Positions 8,060 to 17,191 are shown, counted from the stretch's first letter. The stretch is 64,000 nucleotides of DNA from Mesorhizobium muleiense (GCF_900099905.1 NZ_FNEE01000003.1:1-64000), one strand, 5' to 3'. Program-made: numbers and translations. The notes: generated by a model from the sequence alone, not told the origin.

Positions 8060-10432
8060 ATGAACATTCTCGAACGCTATCACGCCATGGACTACGGTCC
8101 GGCGCCGGAGGCCCGCAATGAGGCCGATGCCTGGCTTGCCGCGCGTGATTTTTCCAAGGCGCTGTTCATCGGCGGCGACTGGAAAGCGGCCGGCGGCGGC
8201 AAGACTTTTGATACCAGCGACCCGTCTTCGGGAAAATTGCTGGCCAAGGTGTCTGATGCCGGCGCTGCCGAGATCGACGCGGCGGTTTCGGCTGCGGCCA
8301 AGGCGCTGCCGAAATGGGCCGCAGCCACCGGCTACCAACGCGCCAAAGTGCTCTATGCCATCGGCCGCGCCATGCAGCGTCACCAGCGGCTGTTCGCGGT
8401 GCTGGAATCGATCGACAACGGCAAGCCGATCCGCGAAAGCCGCGACATCGACGTGCCGCTGGCCATCCGCCATTTCATCCATCATGCCGGCTGGGCGCAG
8501 GCGCTGGACAAGGATTTTCCGGGTCAGAAGGGCGTCGGCGTCGTCGGCCAGATCATCCCGTGGAACTTTCCGCTTTTGATGCTGGCCTGGAAGATCGCGC
8601 CGGCGCTCGCCGCCGGCTGCGCGATAGTGCTCAAGCCGGCCGAGTTCACGCCGCTTACCGCCATCCTGTTCGCCGAGATCTGCGAACGATCCGGCGTGCC
8701 GAAGGGTGTCGTCAACATCGTCCAGGGCGGACCCGAAGCGGGAGCGGCCATCGTCAACCATCCCGGCATTCAGAAGATCGCCTTCACCGGTTCGTCCGAG
8801 GTCGGCAAGATCATCCGCAAAGCCACTGCCGGGTTGGGGAAAAAAATATCGCTGGAACTTGGCGGCAAATCGGCCTTCGTCGTCTTCGAGGACGCCGACC
8901 TCGACAGCGCCGTCGAGGGATTGGTCGACGGCATCTGGTTCAACCAGGGCCAGGTCTGCTGCGCCGGCTCGCGCCTGCTGGTGCAGGAAGGCATCGCCGA
9001 GGCTTTCATCGCCAAGGTCAAGACGCGGATGAGCCGGCTGCGTGTCGGCAGCCCGCTCGACAAGAACACCGATATCGGCCCGCTGGTCGACTTGACCCAG
9101 CTCGATCGCGTCAAGGGCCTGGTCGCCGAAGGCGCCAAGCAGGGCGCCGTCTGCTGGCAGCCGGACGTGGCGCTGCCGTCCTCCGGCTATTACCATTTGC
9201 CGACGCTGGCGACAGGCGTTTCGCCGGCCAACATCCTGGCGCAGGAAGAGGTGTTCGGCCCGGTGCTGGCGACCATGACCTTCCGCAACACCGAGGAAGC
9301 GATCGAGCTCGCCAACAACACGCGTTATGGCCTGGCCGCCTCGGTGTGGAGCGAGAACGTCAACCTTGCGCTGCACGTCGCGCCGCAATTGAAGGCCGGC
9401 GTCGTCTGGGTCAACGGCACCAACATGTTCGACGCCGCCTGCGGCTTCGGCGGCTACCGCGAGAGCGGCTTTGGCCGCGAAGGCGGGCGCGAGGGCATGC
9501 TCGAATATCTCTCGGCAAAGCTGCCGCTCGGCCCGGCCATCAAGCCGGCACCGGCTACGACAAAACCTGTCGAGCGGGCGGAAGGCGACGCCATCGACCG
9601 CACGGCAAAGCTGTTCATCGGCGGCAAGCAGGTGCGGCCGGACGGCAATTATTCGCTTGCCGTCGCCACCGCCAAGGGCAAGCTTGCCGGCGAGGTCGGT
9701 CTCGGCAGCCGCAAGGATATTCGCGATGCCGTCGCGGCTGCACGTGCCTGCAAGGCCTGGCCGGAGGCGACCGCCTACAACCGCAGCCAGGTGCTGTATT
9801 ATCTGGCCGAAAACCTGTCCGGCCGTGTCGATGAATTTGGCGCGCGCCTCACGGAGCTTACCGGCGCCACCGCCAAGGCCGCGCGCGACGAGGTCGACCA
9901 ATCGATCGAGCGGCTGTTCCTCTATGCCGGCCTGGCCGACAAGTTCGAGGGCCGCGTCCACCAGCCGCCGGCCCGCGCCGTCACGCTGGCGCTGCATGAG
10001 CCGGTCGGCGTCGTCGGCATCGTGGTATCAGACAATGCGCCTTTGCTCGGCCTGATCTCGCTGGTGGCGCCGGCGCTGGCCATGGGCAACACCGTGGTCG
10101 CGGTGCCTTCGGAAAAATATCCGCTGCTTGCCACCGATCTCTACCAGGTCATCGAATATTCCGACGTTCCGGCCGGCGCCATCAACATCGTCACCGGCCG
10201 CAGCGCCGAGCTCGCCGGCGTGCTGGCCAGGCATGACGATGTCGACGGGCTCTGGCTGTTCGCCGATGCCGAGACCTGCGCCAGGGCCGAAGCCGACTCC
10301 GTCGGGAATCTCAAGCGTGTCTGGACCGGCAATGGCCGCAGCCTCGACTGGACGTCGACCGAGGCAGCCGGCGATGCGTTGCTGCGCCGTGCCGTCGAGG
10401 TCAAGAACGTCTGGGTGCCCTACGGCGACTGA
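8060..10432 (+). CDS. Two-domain aldehyde dehydrogenase family protein
   Basis: The 790-residue protein joins two aldehyde dehydrogenase units. The first (about 1-490) is complete: IPWNFPLLMLAWKIAPALA near 173, FTGSSEVGK near 240, LELGGKSAFVVF near 264 with the conserved Glu, and FNQGQVCCAGSR with the catalytic Cys at residue 300. The second (about 515-790) keeps the fold (VGVVGIVVSDNAPLLG, INIVTG) but has no GQxCxA motif and ends early. It should oxidise an aldehyde, probably the acetaldehyde released by the adjacent DeoC, using NAD(P). I chose ATG 8060 (MNILERYHAMDYG), because the frame upstream runs through repeat A2. Similar fused proteins beside deoC are known in rhizobia from memory. 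Confidence 0.9.
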   Translation: MNILERYHAMDYGPAPEARNEADAWLAARDFSKALFIGGDWKAAGGGKTFDTSDPSSGKLLAKVSDAGAAEIDAAVSAAAKALPKWAAATGYQRAKVLYAIGRAMQRHQRLFAVLESIDNGKPIRESRDIDVPLAIRHFIHHAGWAQALDKDFPGQKGVGVVGQIIPWNFPLLMLAWKIAPALAAGCAIVLKPAEFTPLTAILFAEICERSGVPKGVVNIVQGGPEAGAAIVNHPGIQKIAFTGSSEVGKIIRKATAGLGKKISLELGGKSAFVVFEDADLDSAVEGLVDGIWFNQGQVCCAGSRLLVQEGIAEAFIAKVKTRMSRLRVGSPLDKNTDIGPLVDLTQLDRVKGLVAEGAKQGAVCWQPDVALPSSGYYHLPTLATGVSPANILAQEEVFGPVLATMTFRNTEEAIELANNTRYGLAASVWSENVNLALHVAPQLKAGVVWVNGTNMFDAACGFGGYRESGFGREGGREGMLEYLSAKLPLGPAIKPAPATTKPVERAEGDAIDRTAKLFIGGKQVRPDGNYSLAVATAKGKLAGEVGLGSRKDIRDAVAAARACKAWPEATAYNRSQVLYYLAENLSGRVDEFGARLTELTGATAKAARDEVDQSIERLFLYAGLADKFEGRVHQPPARAVTLALHEPVGVVGIVVSDNAPLLGLISLVAPALAMGNTVVAVPSEKYPLLATDLYQVIEYSDVPAGAINIVTGRSAELAGVLARHDDVDGLWLFADAETCARAEADSVGNLKRVWTGNGRSLDWTSTEAAGDALLRRAVEVKNVWVPYGD

Positions 10433-10457
10433 GCGTGGTGTCGATTGTCGACGTCGG

Positions 10458-10637
10458 CGCCGCCCCTCATTGCCCTGCCGGGCATTTCTCCCCGTATAGT
10501 GACGGGGAGAAAGGGCTGGCCGCAGCCTCGGCGCACATTCTACAGCGTTGGATTTTGGCGAAAACCATCGATGACAGCGCCCCTCTCCCCGTCACTATGC
10601 GGGGAGAGGATGCCGGCAGGCAGGTGAGGGGCGGCAC
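10458..10637. repeat. Interspersed palindromic repeat, family B, copy 1
   Basis: The left arm (gcccctcattgccctgccgg, then CTCCCCGTATAGTGACGGGGAG) is mirrored by the right arm (CTCCCCGTCACTATGCGGGGAG, then gatgccggcaggcaggtgag). Each arm carries its own small hairpin. It follows the aldehyde dehydrogenase gene. Related copies are at 12452-12616 and 16991-17120. Confidence 0.85.
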
Positions 10638-10812
10638 CAAAGCCCGGAAAGGCTGGGAGATCTCCGGGGCTTGACGGGCCAAAAGATGTTCTTTACCGAG
10701 AAAAAACATTTGGCCTGCAGGCGAGCATCGGAATAGGCGGCATGGTAGCTGGCACATTGCGCCTTGGCCGCGTGCCGGTAAGAACCGGCGGCCACAGAGG
10801 GAGAAAAAAGGC
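10638..10812 (+). promoter_or_regulatory. Upstream region of the SDR-FAH pair with an imperfect inverted repeat
   Basis: GGCCAAA (10677-10683) pairs with TTTGGCC (10709-10715), and ATGTT (10686-10690) pairs with AACAT (10705-10709), giving a broken dyad just after TTGACG (10671-10676). It may be an operator over a promoter for the two following genes. No matching regulator gene is nearby. Confidence 0.35.
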
Positions 10813-11544
10813 ATGGCGGATCTGGCAGGCAAGATCGTTGTCGTCACGGCGGCAGCGCAAGGCATCGGCCGGGCGAGCGCGCTGGCTTTCGCCAAGGCGG
10901 GCGCTGTCGTCCACGCCACCGACATCAACGAGGTGCTGCTCGCCGAACTCGGCAAGACCCCCGGGATCAACACCCGCAAGCTCGACGTGCTGAACGACGA
11001 GGCGGTCGAAACTGCCTTCGCCGAGATCGGCGCCGTCGATGTGCTGTTCAACTGCGCCGGCTTCGTCCACTCCGGATCGATCCTCGAGATGAAGGACGCC
11101 GATCTTGATTTTGCCTATGATCTCAACGTCCGCTCGATGATCCGCACCATCCGCGCGGTGCTGCCCGGCATGCTGGAGCGCGGCGACGGCTCGATCATCA
11201 ACATGGCGTCGCTGGCCGGCTCGACCAAGGGCGTGCCCAACCGCTTCGTCTATGGGCTGACCAAGGCTGCCGTCATCGGGCTGACCAAATCGGTCGCCGC
11301 CGACTATGTCGGCAAGGGCATACGCTGCAACGCCATTTGCCCGGGCACGGTCGAGAGCCCGTCGCTGGAGGACCGCATGCATGCGCAGGGCGACTACGAG
11401 GCAGCCCGCGCCGCCTTCATCGCACGCCAGCCAATGGGCCGCCTCGGCACACCAGAGGAAATCGCCGATCTCGCCGTCTATCTGGCCGGCGCCACCTATA
11501 CGTCGGGACAGGCTTATAATATCGACGGTGGCTGGTCGATCTAA
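10813..11544 (+). CDS. SDR dehydrogenase, probably of a 2-keto-3-deoxy-sugar acid
   Basis: This 243-residue classical short-chain dehydrogenase has the cofactor site TAAAQGIGRASA near residue 13, NCAG near 80, catalytic Ser in INMASLAG near 130, and Tyr/Lys in VYGLTKAAV near 145. The acidic residue at the end of beta-2 (HATDINE) favours NAD. Together with the FAH hydrolase 61 bases downstream it resembles the 2-keto-3-deoxy-L-fuconate dehydrogenase step of the non-phosphorylated fucose pathway described in Xanthomonas. That substrate is inferred from the pairing. GGGAG lies before the start. Confidence 0.85.
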   Translation: MADLAGKIVVVTAAAQGIGRASALAFAKAGAVVHATDINEVLLAELGKTPGINTRKLDVLNDEAVETAFAEIGAVDVLFNCAGFVHSGSILEMKDADLDFAYDLNVRSMIRTIRAVLPGMLERGDGSIINMASLAGSTKGVPNRFVYGLTKAAVIGLTKSVAADYVGKGIRCNAICPGTVESPSLEDRMHAQGDYEAARAAFIARQPMGRLGTPEEIADLAVYLAGATYTSGQAYNIDGGWSI

Positions 11545-11605
11545 GAGGCCATTTGAAAACTCTGAGTTTGCAAACGGCCTCTGCGCCGCAATCAGGAGAA
11601 AAAGA

Positions 11606-12451
11606 ATGAAACTGCTGCGCTATGGCGAAGCGGGGAGCGAACGCCCCGGCCTGCTCGATGCGGATGGAACGATCCGCGACCTCTCCGGCCATGTCACCGA
11701 CATTGCCGGCAAGGCGCTCGACCCGGCATCGCTCGAGACATTGTCGAAGCTCGATCCGCAATCGCTGCCGGCGGTTTCCGGCAATCCGCGTATCGGCGCC
11801 TGCGTCGCCGGCACCGGCAAATTCATCTGCATCGGCCTCAACTATTCCGACCACGCCGCCGAGACCGGCGCCACCGTGCCGCCGGAGCCGATCATCTTCA
11901 TGAAGGCAAGCTCGGCCATCGTCGGGCCCGACGACGACGTGCTGATCCCGCGCGGCTCGGTCAAGACCGACTGGGAAGTCGAGCTTGGCGTGGTCATCGG
12001 CAAAACCGCCAAATACGTCACCGAGGCCGAGGCGCTGGATTATGTCGCCGGCTACTGCGTCGCGCATGACGTGTCCGAGCGCGCCTTCCAGGCCGAGCGC
12101 CAGGGCCAGTGGACCAAGGGCAAGTCCTGCGACACCTTTGGGCCGATCGGCCCGTGGCTGGTGACCAAGGACGAGATCCAGGACCCGCAGAACATCCCGA
12201 TGTGGCTGAAGGTCAACGGCAAGACGATGCAGAACGGCTCGACCAAAACCATGGTCTATGGCGTCGCCCACCTGGTCTCCTATCTCAGCCAGTTCATGTC
12301 GCTGCATCCTGGCGACATCATCTCGACCGGCACGCCGCCCGGCGTTGGGCTGGGCATGAAGCCGCCGGTGTTCCTGAAGCCCGGCGACGTCGTCGAGCTC
12401 GGCATCGAAGGGCTGGGCATGCAGAAGCAGACGTTCAAGGCGGACGAGTAG
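11606..12451 (+). CDS. Fumarylacetoacetate hydrolase family protein, probable diketo-deoxysugar acid hydrolase
   Basis: The 281-residue protein begins MKLLRYGEAGSERPGLLDAD and contains the FAH metal-site pattern: FICIGLNYSDHA near residue 72, DWEVELGVVIG near 120, and SCDTFGPIGPW near 173. In the pathway assigned from its SDR neighbour it would split L-2,4-diketo-3-deoxyfuconate (or the rhamnonate analogue) to pyruvate and lactate. AGGAG lies 8 bases before ATG 11606, while the longer frame starts inside the SDR gene. Other FAH-family activities (acylpyruvase, oxaloacetate decarboxylase) remain possible. Confidence 0.87.
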   Translation: MKLLRYGEAGSERPGLLDADGTIRDLSGHVTDIAGKALDPASLETLSKLDPQSLPAVSGNPRIGACVAGTGKFICIGLNYSDHAAETGATVPPEPIIFMKASSAIVGPDDDVLIPRGSVKTDWEVELGVVIGKTAKYVTEAEALDYVAGYCVAHDVSERAFQAERQGQWTKGKSCDTFGPIGPWLVTKDEIQDPQNIPMWLKVNGKTMQNGSTKTMVYGVAHLVSYLSQFMSLHPGDIISTGTPPGVGLGMKPPVFLKPGDVVELGIEGLGMQKQTFKADE

Positions 12452-12616
12452 GGGCGCTCTGCCTTCTCCCCTTGTGGGAGAAGGTGGCCGCGAAGCGGTC
12501 GGATGAGGGGTGCTCCAGCTTGGCACCGACAGCACTCCGTCCAACACCCCTCATCCGTCTCGGCGCTGCGCGCCGATCCACCTTGTTCCACAGGGGGAGA
12601 AGGAGAAAGGGGCGCG
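12452..12616. repeat. Interspersed palindromic repeat, family B-like, copy 2
   Basis: Outer arms GGGGCGC at both ends and inner CCTTCTCCCCTTGTGGGAGA mirrored by CACAGGGGGAGAAGGAG mark a diverged member with a GATGAGGGGTG core. It fills the whole gap between two convergent genes and may serve as a bidirectional stop. Confidence 0.75.
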
Positions 12617-13615
12617 CTACTTCAGCACCTTGCCATCCGCTCCAAACCGATAAGTCTTCGCCGGATCCGGCGTCGCATAAAGCGTCGCTCCCGGCTCGGC
12701 GTTGTAGACGCCAAAAATGCGCACGGTGATCAGGCCGGCCTTTTCGCAGTCGAGATAGAGGTTGGTGTCGGCGCCGAGGTGCTCGGCATGGACGACCGTG
12801 CCTTTCCAGGCGCCGGATTTCGCATCGACGGTCAAATGCTCGGGACGGACGCCGATGGTCTTGGCCGTCTCGCCAAGCCTGGCGCCGTCGACGAAATTCA
12901 TCTTCGGCGAGCCGATGAAGCCGGCGACGAACTCATTCGCCGGCGCATTGTAAAGCTCCATCGGTCCGCCGATCTGCTCGATCTTGCCCGCGTTGAGCAC
13001 GACGATCTTGTCGGCCAGCGTCATCGCCTCGACCTGGTCGTGGGTGACATAGATCATCGTCGCCTTCAGCCGGCGATGCAGCTGCGCGATCTCCAGCCTG
13101 GTGTTGACGCGCAGTGCGGCATCGAGGTTGGACAAAGGCTCGTCGAACAGGAAAAGCTTGGGCTCACGCACCACGGCGCGGCCGATGGCGACGCGCTGGC
13201 GCTGGCCGCCGGACAGCTCGGCCGGCCGCCTGGCCAGATACGGCTCCAGCGACAGCATCGAGGAGGCGATGCCAATGCGGCGGTCGATCTCGGTCGCCGG
13301 CGTGCCCGCCTGCTTGAGGCCAAGGCCCATATTGTTCTTCACCGTCAAATGCGGGTAGAGCGCATAGGTCTGGAACACCATGGCGATGCCGCGCTTGGCC
13401 GGCGGGGTTGCGGAGACGTCCGCCCCGTCGATGACAACACGGCCCGAGGTCGAATCCTCCAGCCCGGCGATGACCCTGAGCAAGGTCGATTTTCCGCAGC
13501 CGGAGGGGCCGACGAAGACGACGAATTCGCCATCGGTCACTTCGAGGTTGATGCCCTTCAGCACCTCGACCGGCCCAAACGCCTTCTTCACATTCTCGAT
13601 ATTCAGCGAGCCCAC
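12617..13615 (-). CDS. Sugar ABC transporter ATP-binding protein (MalK/UgpC type)
   Basis: This 332-residue ATPase powers sugar import. Walker [12 protein letters not shown] is near residue 37, the signature [14 protein letters not shown] near 133, Walker [13 protein letters not shown] near 154, and [10 protein letters not shown] near 187. A C-terminal TOBE-like region (from about 235, [11 protein letters not shown]) is typical of the MalK/UgpC group. The start is a GTG at 13615 with GGAGGA 5 bases upstream; longer frames enter repeat DNA. It is the last gene of the murQ-transporter operon, separated from the oxidoreductase gene by family A repeats. Confidence 0.92.
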   Translation of the reverse strand: MGSLNIENVKKAFGPVEVLKGINLEVTDGEFVVFVGPSGCGKSTLLRVIAGLEDSTSGRVVIDGADVSATPPAKRGIAMVFQTYALYPHLTVKNNMGLGLKQAGTPATEIDRRIGIASSMLSLEPYLARRPAELSGGQRQRVAIGRAVVREPKLFLFDEPLSNLDAALRVNTRLEIAQLHRRLKATMIYVTHDQVEAMTLADKIVVLNAGKIEQIGGPMELYNAPANEFVAGFIGSPKMNFVDGARLGETAKTIGVRPEHLTVDAKSGAWKGTVVHAEHLGADTNLYLDCEKAGLITVRIFGVYNAEPGATLYATPDPAKTYRFGADGKVLK

Positions 13616-13639
13616 GGCGTTCCTCCGGATTGGAATGTG

Positions 13640-13690
13640 GGCGCCAAGGCACCCCCCTCTGGCCTGCCCTCTTTTGGCATCTCGGCGGAT
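13640..13690. repeat. Family A repeat fragment
   Basis: One arm only (gcgccaaggcacccccctct, then ggcctgcc), directly followed by the full copy at 13703 that begins with the same bases. It looks like a partial tandem duplication of the arm. Confidence 0.75.
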
Positions 13691-13702
13691 GTTGGCGCCA
13701 AG

Positions 13703-13863
13703 GCACCCCCCTCTGGCCTGCCGGCCATCTCCCCCGCAAGGGGGGAGATTGGCAGCTTCGAGGCCTCGCGCCATTCTGCGGCGCTGATAACTAGCGAAAG
13801 CGACACCGACAGCTGATCTCCCCCCTTGCGGGGGAGATGTCCGGCAGGACAGAGGGGGGTGGC
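13703..13863. repeat. Interspersed palindromic repeat, family A, copy 3
   Basis: Inverted arms around GGCCTGCCGGCCATCTCCCC on the left and GGGGAGATGTCCGGCAGGAC on the right. It sits inside the transporter operon between the oxidoreductase and ATPase genes. Confidence 0.88.
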
Positions 13864-13880
13864 GTGGAACTCGACCCCTC

Positions 13881-14942
13881 TCACAATCGCACCGCCTTCC
13901 CGCTGCGCACGCTCTCGTCGGCGGCAAGGCAGACGGCGAGCGACTTCACCGCGTCGCCCATGTGGCGGGTCAGATCAATATCCTCGCGGATCGCCTTGAG
14001 CAGAAAAGCCTGTTCGCGGTCGCAGAGATCCTGATGGCCGGGTTCGCCTTCCATCGACAGCATCTCATCCGCTTTGGCGAACTTGCCGTCCGCGCCGGTC
14101 GCCGCGCTGTGCAGGCGGATCGTTGAGGTCCTGGTGTGGGTGTCGATGTCGTCGGATCTGACGCCCTCCTTCATGACGATCGACACGCAGCCGTTCGGCG
14201 AGATCACGTCCTTCACGAAGAACGCGGTTTCCGAGATCATCGGCCCCCAGCCGGCCTCGTACCAGCCGACCGAACCGTCGTCGAACAGCACCTGCAGATG
14301 GCCGTAATTGTACATTTTTGGCGCAATCTCGTCGCTCAGCCTCAGCCCCATGCCGCGTACCTCGACCGGCCTGGCGTCGGTGATCTGCAGCATCACGTCG
14401 AGATAATGCACGCCGCAATCGACGATCGGCGACGTCGTCTGCATCAACTGCTTGTGCGTCTGCCAGCTATGGCCGGAGGATTGCTGGTTGAGGTTCATGC
14501 GGAACACGTAAGGACCGCCGAGCTTGCGCGCCTCGGCGATCAGCCTGATCCAGGACGGGTGATGGCGCAGGATGTAGCCGATCACCAGTTTTCTGCCGTT
14601 GGCCTTGGCTGCCGCAACGACGCGTTTGGCATCCGCCACCGTCGTCGCCAGCGGCTTTTCGACAAAGACATGGCAGCCGGCCTCGAACGCCTTGACCGCA
14701 TAGTCTGCGTGGCTGTCGGAATAGGTGGCGATGCAGGCGATATCTGGTTTTTCCTCGCGCAGCGCCTCGTCGAAGGAGCGCCTGGTGCCATAGCCGGAAA
14801 GCCCAGGCGGCAACGGCACGTCCGAGCGGTTGACCAGCGCCGCGATCTGGAAGCCGGGGTTGGTATGATAGGCCAGCGCATGGCTGCGGCCCATGTTGCC
14901 GAGCCCGGCGACGACGACGCGAAGAGATTTTTCCGAGCTCAC
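13881..14942 (-). CDS. Gfo/Idh/MocA family NAD(P)-dependent oxidoreductase
   Basis: The 353-residue protein has the N-terminal Rossmann signature [18 protein letters not shown] near residue 10, the [18 protein letters not shown] and [11 protein letters not shown] segments near 70-95 (with the family EKP), and an alpha/beta C-terminal substrate domain with a conserved [10 protein letters not shown] motif near 185. It starts with GTG at 14942, overlapping the permease stop by 4 bases (GTGA), so the two are translationally coupled. Within an amino-sugar import operon it may oxidise or epimerise the imported sugar. The exact substrate is unknown. Confidence 0.88.
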   Translation of the reverse strand: MSSEKSLRVVVAGLGNMGRSHALAYHTNPGFQIAALVNRSDVPLPPGLSGYGTRRSFDEALREEKPDIACIATYSDSHADYAVKAFEAGCHVFVEKPLATTVADAKRVVAAAKANGRKLVIGYILRHHPSWIRLIAEARKLGGPYVFRMNLNQQSSGHSWQTHKQLMQTTSPIVDCGVHYLDVMLQITDARPVEVRGMGLRLSDEIAPKMYNYGHLQVLFDDGSVGWYEAGWGPMISETAFFVKDVISPNGCVSIVMKEGVRSDDIDTHTRTSTIRLHSAATGADGKFAKADEMLSMEGEPGHQDLCDREQAFLLKAIREDIDLTRHMGDAVKSLAVCLAADESVRSGKAVRL

Positions 14943-15778
14943 TTGACGGCTCCCGAAGTAATGCCGCGGATCAGCTGCCGCGAGAAGATGACGTAGAGGA
15001 TCAGCACCGGCATGATCGCCAGCGACAGTGCGGCCAGGATCGCGTTCCAGTTGGTGACGAACTGGCCGAGGAACAGTTGCGCGCCGAGCGTCACCGTCTT
15101 GGTCTCCTCCGACGGCGCCAGGATCAGCGGAAACCACAGATCGTTCCAGATCGGGATCATGGTGAAGACGGCGACCGTCGCCATCGACGGCCGCACCAGC
15201 GGCAGCACCAGCCGGAAGAAGATGGTGTATTCGGACAGGCCGTCGATGCGTCCGGCATTCTTCAGATCATCGGAGACCTGCTTCATGAATTCCGACAGGA
15301 TGAAGACGGCGAGCGGCAGGCCTTGCGCCGTATAGACCAGGATCAGCGCCGTCAGCGTGTTGACCAGTCCGCTCGCCACCATCAATTGCAGGATGGCGAC
15401 GGTGCCGAGGCGGATCGGGATCATGATGCCGAGGGCGAGATAAAGCCCCATCAGCGAATTGCCGCGAAAACGGTATTCCGACAGCGCAAAGGCGGCCATC
15501 GCGCCAAACAGCAGCACGAAGAACAGCGAAGCGACGGTGACGACAAGGCTGTTCTGGAAATAGTGGATGAAATCGCCCTGGCCGATGACGGTGGTGTAGC
15601 CGATCAGGTCGAAGGTTTTCGGGGTCGGCGGCGTCAACGGCGCGCCGAAGATGCCGGCGCGGGATTTAAACGAATTCATGATGACGATGATCACCGGAAA
15701 CAGCGCGATCACCGTGTAGGTCAACAGCACCGCATGGGCGCCAATGGTGCGGGGCAGGGAGTGGGTTGCCGTGCTCAT
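14939..15778 (-). CDS. Sugar ABC transporter permease (MalG type)
   Basis: The 279-residue inner-membrane protein has about six hydrophobic segments, the first at residues 14-35 (AVLLTYTVIALFPVIIVIMN). The cytoplasmic EAA loop reads NAGRIDGLSEYTIFFRLVLPLVRP near residue 190, with the conserved G. It pairs with the permease encoded upstream and with the ATPase at 12617-13615. GGAG precedes ATG 15778. A family A repeat lies between the two permease genes. Confidence 0.92.
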   Translation of the reverse strand: MSTATHSLPRTIGAHAVLLTYTVIALFPVIIVIMNSFKSRAGIFGAPLTPPTPKTFDLIGYTTVIGQGDFIHYFQNSLVVTVASLFFVLLFGAMAAFALSEYRFRGNSLMGLYLALGIMIPIRLGTVAILQLMVASGLVNTLTALILVYTAQGLPLAVFILSEFMKQVSDDLKNAGRIDGLSEYTIFFRLVLPLVRPSMATVAVFTMIPIWNDLWFPLILAPSEETKTVTLGAQLFLGQFVTNWNAILAALSLAIMPVLILYVIFSRQLIRGITSGAVK

Positions 15779-15823
15779 TGGAAAGTCTCCTGACGAGCTG
15801 CATTTCCAAAGGATGGCGCCAGG

Positions 15824-15996
15824 GCGCCCCCCTCTGTCCTGCCGGACATCTCCCCCTCAAGGGGGGAGATTGGACTGCAGCATTGCTTTCGCCACTCATC
15901 AACGTTGCAAGAGAAGTCGCCGGGCTGAAGCTGCCAATCTCCCCCCTTGAGGGGGAGATGCCAAGTGGTGGCAAAGAGGGCAGGCCAGAGGGGGGT
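15824..15996. repeat. Interspersed palindromic repeat, family A, copy 4
   Basis: The left arm is standard (CTGTCCTGCCGGACATCTCC). The right arm is interrupted by aagtggtggcaaagagg before caggccagaggggg, so this copy has diverged on one side. It lies between the two permease genes of one operon. Confidence 0.88.
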
Positions 15997-16020
15997 ATTC
16001 AAGCTCGACATATCGGCCCC

Positions 16021-16944
16021 CTAAAACTGATAGCGACGCAGGCGCGTCTGGACGAGGAACAGGTAGACGCAGACGCCGCCAAGGATGATCAGGAACATCA
16101 TCGTGGCGATCGCCGCGCCCATGTTGGGATCGCCGACCTGCAGCTGGAACCCGAAGAAGGCGCGGTAGAGGAAGGTGCCGAGAATATCGGTCGAGTAATT
16201 CGGCCCGGCAAGCGCGCCTTGCGCGGTGTAGATCAGGTCGAAGGCGTTGAAATTGCCGACGAAGGTGAGGATCGAGATGATGCCGATCGACGGCAGGATC
16301 AGCGGCAGCTTGATCTTCCAGAACTGCGACATGCCGGTGATGCCGTCGCATTCGGCCGCTTCGATCACCTCCTCGGGGATCGACAGCAGCGCGGCATAGA
16401 TCAGCATCATCGGGATGCCGACGAACTGCCACACCGAGATCAGGCTGAGCGTGGTCAGCGCATATTGTTCTTTGCCGAGCCACGGCGTGAACAGGCTTTT
16501 GAGGCCGACAAGATCCATCAGGTTCGGCGCCACGCCCCACAGCGGCGACAGGATCAGCTTCCAGGCGAAGCCGACGATGACGAAGGACAGGATCGTCGGC
16601 ACAAAGATCGCCGTGCGGTAGAAGGCGGAGAATCTCAGCCGCGGGCTGGACAGCAGTGCGGCCAGAAGCACGCCGATCGGATTCTGCACGATCATATGGA
16701 TGATGAAGAACCAGACATTGTTCCGGAGAGCGTTCCAGAAGCCCACGGACCAGTTAGGATCGCCGAACAGCGTGCGGAAGTTTGCCAGCCCCACGAAGAT
16801 TTGGGACTGGTCTATGTTGCGGAACAGCGAGAGCTGTAGCGTGCCGGCCAGCGGCAGGATCATGATCGCGGAATAGACCAGCACCGCCGGCGCCAGGAAG
16901 ACGACGATATGCCAGCGGAACGGTCGTTTCGGTGCTGCGGCCAT
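16021..16944 (-). CDS. Sugar ABC transporter permease (MalF type)
   Basis: The 307-residue inner-membrane protein has its first hydrophobic segment at residues 11-32 (IVVFLAPAVLVYSAIMILPLAG) and the EAA loop EVIEAAECDGITGMSQFWKI near 192, which contacts the ATPase. It is the partner of the MalG-type permease downstream and follows the binding-protein gene, with a family B repeat in between. Its substrate is inferred to be an amino sugar from the operon context. Confidence 0.92.
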   Translation of the reverse strand: MAAAPKRPFRWHIVVFLAPAVLVYSAIMILPLAGTLQLSLFRNIDQSQIFVGLANFRTLFGDPNWSVGFWNALRNNVWFFIIHMIVQNPIGVLLAALLSSPRLRFSAFYRTAIFVPTILSFVIVGFAWKLILSPLWGVAPNLMDLVGLKSLFTPWLGKEQYALTTLSLISVWQFVGIPMMLIYAALLSIPEEVIEAAECDGITGMSQFWKIKLPLILPSIGIISILTFVGNFNAFDLIYTAQGALAGPNYSTDILGTFLYRAFFGFQLQVGDPNMGAAIATMMFLIILGGVCVYLFLVQTRLRRYQF

Positions 16945-16990
16945 GCGTTCGGTCCCCGCCGATCAGGTTCTTGCGATGCTTTCGACGGCA

Positions 16991-17120
16991 GCGCTGCCCC
17001 TCACCCTTACCCTCTCCCCGTGAAGGACAGGGAGAGGGGGGCGTCAGCGCCGGAGCTTCTCCCTTCTCCCCGTCACTATACGGGGAGAAGGTGCCGGCAG
17101 GCGGATGAGGGGCGGCGCCG
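16991..17120. repeat. Interspersed palindromic repeat, family B, copy 3
   Basis: Arms gctgcccctcacccttaccc and ggcggatgaggggcggcgcc, with an inner CTCCCCGTCACTATACGGGGAG hairpin. It lies immediately downstream of the binding-protein gene, the place where a 3' stabilising hairpin is commonly found between malE-like and malF-like genes. Confidence 0.85.
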
Positions 17121-17191
17121 TCGGTTGCAGTCGATGCTATCGAAAAAAGCAGAGCCGTCCACTTGCGACGGCCTTGCTTCTATCTGCACTC

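Noticed and set aside
7631..9997. Minus-strand open frame of 788 codons
   Set aside because: It lies antisense to deoC and the aldehyde dehydrogenase and is rich in Arg, Gly and Ala, as is usual for shadow frames in GC-rich DNA. No ribosome site or family motif.
13640..13863. Repeated GC-rich arms that might suggest a CRISPR array
   Set aside because: The units are inverted, not direct, with no regular spacers, and no cas genes are present.
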